Shown here: in pieces, positions 54,801 to 64,000 of the stretch
How the letters are laid out: each line of letters starts with the position of its first letter
How positions within the stretch are numbered: position 1 is the first letter of the stretch
From: Tribonema minus
Taxonomy: Eukaryota > Sar > Xanthophyceae > Tribonematales > Tribonemataceae
Assembly (NCBI GenBank): GCA_017506865.1
Contig: JAFCMP010000514.1
Coordinates: 682,001 to 746,000, forward strand
Reading direction: 5' to 3'
DNA: 64,000 bases
Translations under genes and position numbers: made by a program
The notes under the pieces: model-generated
Told to the model about the DNA's origin: nothing
The model's database searches: none
Seen by the model: the letters and a program-made list of their open reading frames with translations, nothing else

Positions 54801-57800
54801 GGGAGTCAGGGCGACAGGGAGTCAGTGGCGCCATGCGTTATCAATAGCACTGTCAGGGAATACACACATTTTCTCTTTTGACAACCATACAGCTGGCGCA
54901 TTCTAACAAAGTTTGTGCCCGCAGGCTCAGCATGAGCACAAGTCATTGCTCAAGTTCTGACAATAGCATTAGATTCTTCCATCAGGACGGCCGCGGCAGC
55001 AAAACCATCTGACCACGTTTCAATCACTCAGTGAGCCCCCTGGAGGATCCTCTCGGCTGAAATGCGAGCCAGAGAGCCAAAAAGAGACTGAGACATTTGT
55101 CCGTAGTCAAGTCATCAGGGCACAGGAATCATTGGCATTGGGTGATGTCACATTTTAGTCCTATGTCAGGGGCACTGTTGACTTGCTAGATTGTTCATAT
55201 TCAAGTTGATGATTATCCTGATGTGTTGTCACGGTTTCAGGAGCATTGGTGCCATCCGAACTTGATCTCCAAGTAAAGTTTCAATCCATCCACTGATCAA
55301 TGTGCAGTACCACAGCTCAACCTGCCTCAAATTCAACAAAACAGATAGTCAGCAGGTGACTCAGAGGTCACCAAGTTGTACTACTGTATTCACCTCAACA
55401 GTTACTAATCAACTCCAACGTCCTGACAGACATCACTGCAGCATAATGTCTCAATTGCCTTTGACTTGCTGGGTAAAGCAATTGTGTTGGGGCCGACCGA
55501 ACCCTGGTCTGACTGTTGCAAACCCGCCAGTGTGGACAATGACGTCGCTACCCGTAACTACGTATGTAGAAGGTAATAAGGGAGTATTGTTCGGATCCTG
55601 AGACCATTACCGTATTACTGACTAACCCTAGCATTAGGTTTAGCTAACCCTAGCTCTAACTCTTAGGCTAGCCCTGACCGAGAGAATAACTTGTTGTTGT
55701 TTTTGTTCTTGGGCAACGAAAGTTTGGCGTTCGGCCTTCCGCTTCTTGGTGGCATCGACGGCCTTCCGTATGTTGTTGGCCGACTTTACTGCATCATTCA
55801 CGGCCTGTTGCACGTTATCTGGCAGGTCGTCCTTGCGTGCGCAATCCCCGCTCCCGATTGAGTGCAAGGTGCGCAACGAGGCGTGACAGCTGATTGCCAC
55901 CAAACGCACAGTGGCACTGCCAAAACTTGCATTGCCATTTGCTGCCCTTAGCGCTGGCTGCGCTGTCGGTACAAAAGCCCATTACACGTTTTTCTCCTCC
56001 GTGGGAGGCCAGCTCCGCAGCTTTGCGCTTCAACACTTTGTTACTGCGAAAAGCATGTCTAGCCATAGCCTAGTTGAAAACTTCAACCCTTCTTGCAAAC
56101 TTCAACCAACATCTAACCCTAAAATCTAGCCAGTAATACCGCACGGTAACAAAATTCCGGCTAGTACCGGATACGTGCGTTCGTACGCACTCAAAACAGC
56201 GGGTATTATAATCACACTGCCAGAGAGTGCTGCTGCCATTCAGCACGTCCCTGAATTGTTGTGGCAATCCACTCATGTTTCTAAAACATGAGACAAGTGC
56301 TGTCATGAGCATATTTCAGACTTCAATTCTTCTGTGATGAGATGCTTTGAGTTCATCCCTTTGAACAATGCCATACTTCAACAAACACGATTAGCACGTC
56401 ACAAGCAGAGATAGCGCGTACACCCGTGGCGCGCATACGAGTACGAGTTTTTGATGCGCTGTTAACTCTCCCGTGGCCACGGAATAACTCGCACGCGTAA
56501 CCTGTTGTGCGAGGCAACGAGTGAAAGCTGCACTGGTCCACAGCTGATACTCGTGGTACGAATATTCTCATGTTTCTGCTTTTCGCGAGCTCGCGAGAAT
56601 AAATCCCTTGAAGTTGGGTTGGGCCGAAGTTATTTGATTGCGAGCAAGCACCGACGAGAGAACAGGTCATTCATCCGTCTTCAATAGCTGACCCCGTAGT
56701 GGCTCAGCTCGGACGCAGTGGCTTCCTATAGCAAGCATAAAGCGAGCATTCGTTTTCATCGACTCAAAGTTCAACGCCACGCTGCGCTGGCCCCAGAGCT
56801 ACTGCCAAAGAGATGTGCATGTTAGTAAGCTGCACGTACATTGTACATGCCAATTACCAAGTGCTTCTCAATCTGAATCAAAACATCCAGCTGTGTATTG
56901 TGCCTTTTGAAGCACGCACGGCTTTCGAGCCTTGACGAGCCTCAACAGAGGATGTTGGCAGGGCAGATTCAAGCTTATAAATATTGTGGTACGCGACATA
57001 GGACACTGCTGCAAGGAATCTGGTACAACAGCTCAAAAACTCGCTGAAACAGGTAAATAACTTGTACGATCAGCAATCACCCGTTCAACAAGTATACGCG
57101 TACCCGTTTCACAGAGCACGAGTTTAACTCATACCCGTAGCCGCTCTCACAAGTATTTCAGTACTCGTACGTGTACTTCTAGAATTGTTTTCGCGCTACG
57201 CGCGACCTGTTTGACGATGGCACTACGCGCCATCTCTGCCACATAGTCTATAATATGCGGCATTATCTACTCAATGAACTTTTGTATGCTTAGATGAGTA
57301 GTACTCATCATCGTTCTCATGCTTACCCCTCAAACTGAGGCAAAGCTCTGTGTCGTGTTTGCAAACCTCAACGACCAATCACCGCTGCAGTACTTCGACG
57401 TCAATGTATTAACTATTTGTACTGCCAGCGTTCATGAGTGTGAGCTACAGTACATGGTATGTGCAGTGCCAGCACGCGGCTGCACAATTTACGGTAGAAC
57501 CAGCAATCATGATGAAAGTACAAGCAAGGCCTGATGGTTATTATGCAGCACTAAAGGTACTTTGTATTAATTCTCGCACAGGGCGCGAAACAGCCCATAA
57601 ATGGCATCTTTTGCTGTACGGAATCTACATGTCGTCAAAGGTACATGAAAGGACCTGGTATTGCATCTACAGCCGAGCCAGAATGTGCTGGGCATCGTAA
57701 AGCAGTGGAACAGCCTTTGACAATGACAATTATCACCTATCCGCACTGATTGATGCTTCAAGTGGGAAATCCTATGCAGCCACAGCGACTGTCGTGGCAC

Positions 57801-60800
57801 TCACCACGATGTTGTTTCGAGCGGTACCGCAGCGCTTCTGGGCATCGCCAATGAAGTCGGCCTCACCGTTCCGGAACGTCCCCGTGCCAGCCCCGGGTCG
57901 CTTCCCAGGCGGTTTCAGAAGCCTGGCGGCGTTCTCAAACGCCTGCTTGTCGGCGTCTGACTGCTCGTATGCTGTCGGCGCATGACGAGGCTCGGCCTCC
58001 AGCGCCAACGCCTGCAGCATCGGTGCGTGAAGGCTGAGCACGTGTGCCACCCGCTGGTTTGCAGGCCCGAGCAGCGCCATCATCAGCGCCGGGACGCCCG
58101 TCAGATCCAGGAGCTCGTCGTGGCTGTAGCCGACAAAGGGCCTCTTGGGCATGAGGTCGCCAAGCGTGAAGAAGTTGAGGGTGGCGAACAGGCCCGGCAG
58201 TATGACTGGCGCCTCGCGCGCCTCGAAGAGGCCGCCGAGCCGCTCCAAGACTGTGCCGCACCACTCAGCGGCATGAGCGTCGTTCGTGGGCGGCTCAATG
58301 AGATCCTCAAAGCGATCCTGCATAGTCTTGCGCGCGTTCTCGGAGAAAGCATCCCGTGCTCTGCGGATGGTGGTGGCCATGGCGTCGTACTCCACGCGGT
58401 GTGGGACGACCTGCTTCGGCTGGCGCACGCAGCCGTTGCCTACGCGCTTCTCGGGGCAGAACATGCGCACGAGGCGTGGTGCCCCAGCCATCACGGACGC
58501 AAGCGTGTGCTCCTGGCCGACTCGGTTTTTGGCGACGTCGATAAGTGCCTGCACCGTTGGCAGGCGCAGGAACTCCTCATCGAGGTCTGAGCCGGCCTTC
58601 GGAAACTCGCTGTACAGCCCAATGATGATGCCACCGCTCCTCTCGACCTGGCTCATGCTGCGCTTGTAGTGCTCATCGTCCATCTTGTCCGCACCTGGGC
58701 CTGCAAAGATTTCAAATCGGCACCATATCAGACATACGCAAAGATAAACGTGAAGTAGTGTGTCGTCAAAAAGCTTCACATGAAGCCTGTTGATGGGCGC
58801 AGAGAAGCCTTGTTCATTGCTAGGAAGCAGTTCTGAAGCAGGCGATCCTCTATGTAGCTATGAATAAGGCACCACCACAGCGTCAAGATGCATGCATATC
58901 ATGCATGTTTTACGCCACCAGGGTCCTCAGCCCATGCATTCATCAGTTCAATTGCTGTGACATGGATTTGTATAATTCTGCGACTAAGACGCGCTGGGAC
59001 ATGCAATAGCTGATTTTGCTTGAGCTTGGGGTGATGTTCAACTCTATCGTCATCATCAACATTGTACACTACGAAGCATTGATGATGTCCCGTGTCCAAA
59101 GATACCGTTGCTGCAGAATTTACGCTGTCTTTACCACTATCTAGTTACAGGACCACAACTGTGCGGTATATCCATTTGAGAGTGTAATGCTGCAAGTACA
59201 GGATCTATGTTTTGCAATACACACTCGAGGTTGCCCTTTTGGAGTGGCCATGTACCGCCTCATGAAGAAGTCTGCCACTTTACTGCAGGTCTCTTCAGTG
59301 TCAAGGGTAAGGGTAGTTCTGTCTTATAGGCTCTGTCACTCACGATATGGCACTGTCGAGTAGACAGGGTTTCATGCCCTGGTTTGACAGTGTGGTTAAT
59401 GACGTCGCTACCCGTAACTGACGTATGTAGCAGGTACTAAGGGATTACATAGGACTCTCAGACCATTACTGTAATACCCACTACCCTAGCGTCAGGGTTA
59501 GCTAACCCTAGCCCTAGTAATGTCGGCCGACTTCACTGCATCGTTTACAGCCTGCTTCGGCGCAAACATCAATCTCTGCTTCTGAAAGTAGCGACAAGGT
59601 GCGCACCGAGGCGTGACAGCTGCTGCCACCAAACGCACAGTGGCAGAACTTGCATTACCATTTGCTGCCCTAGCGTTGGCTACGCTGTCGGTACAAAGCC
59701 CCCAAAGCATGCTGATCTCCTCCGCGAGTCAGTAATGCCATGCACTTCAACACTTTGTGGCTGCGAACACATGTTTATTTGCCCCCTTAGCAATACTTTA
59801 AAACCCTCAACCCTGCTTGTGAACTTCAATCACACCCTAACCCTAGACCCTAGCCAGTAATACCAAAGGGTAACAGGATTCTGGCTTGTACCGGATACGT
59901 GCAATCATACGCACTCATAACAGGCGGTACTTAAACCACACTGCTGGTTGAGGTTAGCGCTTGACGTTGCAGTTGAAGAGTGAGCGAGCAGTTCGCTCAG
60001 CTTTACAGATGATTGATTTGAGTGACTCAATAATCCTGCGCTTGCACGCGCAGGGTCCGTCCCGCCAGTCTCACCGCTCTTTTACTACGACCGCTCCTAT
60101 ATCGTCCTGGGGCTTAAGTGGGGTTAGAGCTACCTTGATGATTTATCACTAGCACCAAGCTTTGAAGTCATGAGTATATAATTGATGCATTTATCACCAA
60201 CACCAAGCTTTAAAGTAAATGTGGGCGGCCAGCCCGGAACATTCACCAGACTGTTCTGGTATCAACCAGATCTATGACCAGCACCGCACTTCTGCAGCGA
60301 CCACTCTCATATCGTGCGCTCTGTATTGTGACTCCCCCTGTACCATAGTCCGATGCAGGAATGTACATATACTCAGCGCACAAATCATCATCAACACAGA
60401 TCAGTGATTTTAGAGTTGCATTTCAATAAGGTTTCCATTTCACGTTGTTGTGTGGTTACACAGATGGTAAATACATGATAATATTGTGGCCCTGGCGTAG
60501 TTCATACATCTGTATTACGCAATACCTCGCTTGATCTACCGCAGCATGAAACACTTCAATGGATCGTTGAATCAAGGATGTCTCCGATAATAGTGGGCTG
60601 GGGTCAGAGTAGATTTCATGACAAATGTTGATGAACTTTTGAAACATGTAGCGGTGATGCAGTTGGTACTTTTTGAAACTGATATCCACTCTCTATTCAA
60701 ACAAAATTGCAGTTTATGGGTATAGTCTATAGTCACGAAGCAGTATGCGGGCACTAGGCCACTGCAACCATACTCGTGCCGTACCTGGCGTGTCAAGCAC

Positions 60801-63800
60801 TTCCAGTTTGTTCTCCAGAAGCTTGCTTGGCTGAAACACTATCACGATGCCGGCCAGGGCGCCGCGGGATGGTGCGCGCTTGTCGCCCTGCGGACCCAAC
60901 ATGTAGGACAGAAACGCTGCCACCACGGCCCTGCCATGAGAGCAAACAACCGAACCAGCGACAGGATCAATACAGTGAGCGACCATATTTTTAGAGGCAA
61001 TGTAGTATTGCAGATCATCTTGGTACCCTGCAGCATAGGATAAGTTTTGCCTGAAGCTATGCGCGTGCTGAACTAGTACATTAAATTGACAAACTGAAGT
61101 CGGAGAACATGAAGGCGCTGGCTTGGCGTTAACACGTGCTCAGTGCTTGGGGGCATACGCCGGCCCGCCGAACACGTATACTGTCCATTGTGGCAGATGT
61201 CTAATCCAGGTCTACAGTTGCGCTTTGCGGTACATTGTTCAAGTACCAGGAGTTCTCAGACCGGTGCAAGACATCAGGGAAGTATGTACGTGCTTGAGGC
61301 GGGAGCAAGCAGCTGCTGGGCAGTGTTGTAACAGTGGGAGAGGGCAGGTACAGGGACCCTGATATAAGAGCGGTGTGTGGGCTGGACACGGATCTGCTTG
61401 ATATAGCAGCGGTCTGGTGCTGCTGAAATGACCCCAATTACATCATGGCCACCTACCTCGCCACTTCACGATATGTACATGAACGGCGACGTTTGTGAAG
61501 TAAATACTTCACAATATTCATTGATTTCAAGCAAAGCAGTTGACAGCAAGTAGAACACAGTGCCAAGCCGCAGTTCTGTGCGGTGGCTTGGGTTTGTTTC
61601 AAAGCCAACTTCAAATATTGGCACAGTAACGATACTTGATTTACTGTGAATCTTAATCAGGGATAGGGCTACTGTAGCCAGGTTTTGTCCTAATTGTACT
61701 TACGCCCCAGCACGATATACCGTAGGAGCGGACACAGCATGAGAGCGGTGAAGTGGCCGGACAAGCCTGCTGTTACATTGTAGCCCTGCAGTGGTAAGGT
61801 AGCGGTCATGCTATTATAGTAGCACTAATGGGCAGGATTGCACTGAGGCGTACCCTGTGTGTGCTGGGATGCGGTTGCTGGTGGTTTGATTTGTATACTG
61901 TACAAACAGCGAGGGCTATAATAAGTACATGTCCGTCTCCCCAGCCTCACCGCTCCGAAAGTGTGACCGCTCCTTAGGGCTAGCATCTCAAACTAATCCC
62001 CTGGCACCAAAAAGGTTGTGCCACTTAATAGCGCCAGTTGCGCTAGCTGGCGACCCAAGTCACTCGTGGCGCAACTGGCGATACTTGCATGTTTACTCTC
62101 GAGGATTTCAAATCATTACTTGCAAGTTTACTCGCGAGTCCTACCTGCAGTTAGAGTTGTTTGGTGTACTCCGCGGTGTGCAATGCGGAGTCGCTACTGC
62201 ATGCAAGTAGGCAGAGCCTGAGACCATTACAGCTGCCTGCTCTGATTGGTGAGTTGCAACTCGCTTGCCCTCCCATTGATCTTCAGCAAAAATCCGGCTT
62301 GCTGTTTCAACATTTTGTTGATATCATGGCCCCCACCTCACCATCATAGCTGCAGCATCTCGCGCAGCTAGTAATAGAAGTACCGTAGCTTTACAACCGG
62401 TTTGCACACCACGCTACGAGAAGGCATTGCTGAAATGACATACACAACGCGGAAGTCCGGTCATGTCATTCGGTACTTGCAGTCAGTGCACACATGCCCA
62501 GTTATACTAGGTGGTCAGCTCTGAGGCACTGTTGACGCTGGGTGAACAATACTCAACGCTCAAGCTCTGAAAGGATTGCGCATGCATTTGCATTCCTTTC
62601 CCTGACACTTGCTGGGTGCTTGACTGTAGCTGGTGACTGGTGTGACGCACTTCTGTGTTACCATTTGCATTCGCAACTATTATGCCATGCATGTGCAGCA
62701 CCACTGTCTGTGCACCTTAACACAAGCTTCACTCATGCATGTTGAGTAACAACATTCGTAGCTCAGGACATGCAATGTGTGAGTGCCTGGATTTATTCAT
62801 GTTGCAGCAGTGGCATTGTTTCAACAAGTGGCAATGCAATGCCGCTAAACTGCCTCGTACGGTTGCGTCAGTCAAATGTGACGCATGTCCTGGACTCTTG
62901 AAAATTGACACTCTCAAGCTAAGTAACATTTTTAACGAACCTCATCTCCAGATTTTTGGCTAAGTAATACTTGAAGTATACGTTGCCATATGCAGAATAC
63001 ATAATGGATATATACATTACAGCTATACATTATGCGGCATATAGAACATCTCATTATACGATGCTCTATGGCGGCAAGCCTAATCACCATGATAAGATAT
63101 TGAGGTTTGATCAATCTGTACTGGTAGCAAATGTCTTGTTGATGTTATCACTGACAATCTTGTATACCCGCTCACAGCATCTTCCCACACGGTGTTCCAT
63201 TCCAGCACCACCAAAGAATGTGTTGTCCCTAAAGCTGGCTTCAGTTAATGGTACCTCATCGCTCTTAGGATCCACGTGAACTGACACGCGGAAAAAGGCC
63301 CAATGCCCTTACTGTTGGGTGCTGCAGAGTACAGCACATTATCACAATACACAATAATGTAAGGAAACAATAGTTGGTCATGGCAGAGCGCCAATCAAAA
63401 ATAAGTCAAAATACAAAGGCGGCGCGCCACACACCCTGATCATGGCATGGCAGAGCGCCAATCAAAAATAATTCAAAATACAAAGGCGGCGCGCCACACA
63501 CCCTGATCATGGCATGCAATTGCGTACGATCATTGTGCGCAATGGAATGGTTACATGGTAATGAAAAGGTTCATCATGAATTTGCCCTACACCACGTCTC
63601 TTCAATGTTTGCACAGCAGCAGGATCACGTGTGAAGATCAAGTCAAGAATATACGAAGTATTGATATGTCAATGTGTGTTTGATGTAACCACTGGTGGTT
63701 ACGCCTCACCTGTCCTCTTGCATGTCCCCATTGCCTCGCCGAGTCATCAGCCGCGTGCCGCAGAGCTTGAGCAGCTCCGGGCGAATCTGCACCTGCTCGG

Positions 63801-64000
63801 GACTTCGGGGGCTATGGTCCCAGTCGCAGTCAGCGGTGATCTGGAATCCAGCGCTCAAGTCGTTGAACTCTGTGGCGAGATGCTGCACTGCAGGCGGGAT
63901 GCGGTTCCGGCTGCGCCTGCCGGCACGCACCGCGGCAAGGTGCTCCAGCATGCGCAGCTTCAGCTGCTCTTCCGTCTTGAACGTGATCGACACCGCGTAG
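51855..64000 (-). CDS. Large GTPase, SLIP-GC/dynamin-like (5' end outside the window)
   Basis: Exons 64000-63710 (partial), 60930-60785, 58700-57805, 54685-54473, 54152-54009, 53248-52592 and 52091-51855 join in phase to the C-terminal 860 aa; all introns are GT-AG. Exon 60930-60785 encodes IVIVFQPSKLLENKLEVLDTPG, and DTPG is a Walker B/G3 motif as in large GTPases. The next exon continues KMDDEHYKRSMSQVERSGGI. The P-loop must lie beyond 64000. No T/NKxD (G4) motif is visible after G3. The rest is a helical stalk (EWAAQC.., ALMADLKHELEELVRDLC, RKSLKLPEDEDEDRMAY). The closest general resemblance is to nuclear SLIP-GC-type GTPases; this is inference. The last exon could be trimmed at ACAG|gtgaat (51923). 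Confidence 0.75.
52143..52182. repeat. Interstitial CCCTAA tract
   Basis: Four to five CCTAACCCTAA units, one interrupted, 50 bp upstream of the last exon of the GTPase gene. Confidence 0.8.
55528..56219 (-). mobile_element. Decayed hAT transposon fragment with BED-finger coding
   Basis: Ends CAGTGTGG..CACACTG are inverted. The minus strand encodes KWQCKFWQCHCAFGGNQLSR and HLAL, a BED-type zinc finger like that at the N-terminus of hAT transposases. A Lys-rich piece (NDAVKSANNIRKAVDATKKR) follows in a shifted frame. The catalytic domain is absent, and the flanks lack a clean target duplication. It lies in an intron of the GTPase gene. Confidence 0.65.
57561..57636 (-). mobile_element. Short diverged LINE 3' end
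   Basis: 76 bp related to the LINE 3' UTR (TTAATTCTCGCACAGGGCGC), flanked by the 8-bp duplication AAAGGTAC (57553-57560 and 57637-57644). More diverged than the other copies, hence older. It sits just outside the 3' end of a GTPase exon. Confidence 0.82.
59388..59943 (-). mobile_element. Decayed hAT fragment, second copy
   Basis: 556 bp related to 55528-56219 along most of its length. Inverted ends are CAGTGTGGTTAATG and CAGTGTGGTTTAAG, flanked by a near-perfect 8-bp duplication (TGGTTTGA and CTGGTTGA). The BED region is frameshifted. It too lies in an intron of the GTPase gene. Confidence 0.7.
63379..63512. repeat. 67-bp tandem duplication
   Basis: Two copies (63379-63445 and 63446-63512) of CATGGCAGAGCGCCAATCAA.. 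that differ at one base seen by eye (AAGTC against AATTC). A very recent event in an intron of the GTPase gene. Confidence 0.92.

Noticed and set aside
62971-63279. Short stretch with faint resemblance to a retroelement integrase tail
   Set aside because: Too short and isolated, with no neighbouring domains or terminal repeats. Not enough to name an element.

Overview
This is nuclear DNA of a eukaryote, most likely an ochrophyte (heterokont) alga; a xanthophyte or a brown-algal relative would fit. The reasons are: GT-AG introns of 0.05 to 4 kb, a plastid protein whose N-terminus combines a signal peptide with an S-A-F cleavage motif, an ER protein ending in DDEL, many short interstitial TTAGGG arrays, and Ala- and Gln-rich coding regions. 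The species assignment is inference. All gene models were built by hand from splice consensus, and in every model given as firm the exon phases agree at each junction.

Layout. 1287-2402 (-) is a single-exon AGC-type protein kinase. It shares a 111-bp intergenic promoter with an ER-lumenal FKBP prolyl isomerase at 2514-8924 (+, six exons). 10092-12254 (-) is a KCTD-like protein with two BTB domains. 14462-20134 (-) is a six-exon R2R3-Myb factor of 885 aa with two GC-AG introns. 21-24 kb holds a possible + strand gene of unknown function and a small hAT MITE. 24.5-29.7 kb is a whole non-LTR retrotransposon with a restriction-like endonuclease, placed behind two 5'-truncated copies at one target site. 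33927-42051 (-) is an eight-exon, 1,475-aa protein with Sfi1-like repeats and long polyQ. It is divergent from 42570-48588 (+), a six-exon plastid-targeted protein with weak GNAT resemblance. 51855 to beyond 64000 (-) is the C-terminal 860 aa of a large GTPase resembling the dynamin-like or SLIP-GC type.

The most unusual feature is how the introns are built. In the Myb gene, the plastid-protein gene and probably others, the introns contain decaying tandem copies of the adjoining exon edge, splice site included. In the plastid gene these copies alternate with TTAGGG repeats that begin exactly at the donor site. The LINE is also unusual: its copies share a GTAC-centred target, and the start codon of the complete copy lies in the target-site duplication. 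The host genes appear to be unrelated housekeeping and regulatory loci rather than one pathway.
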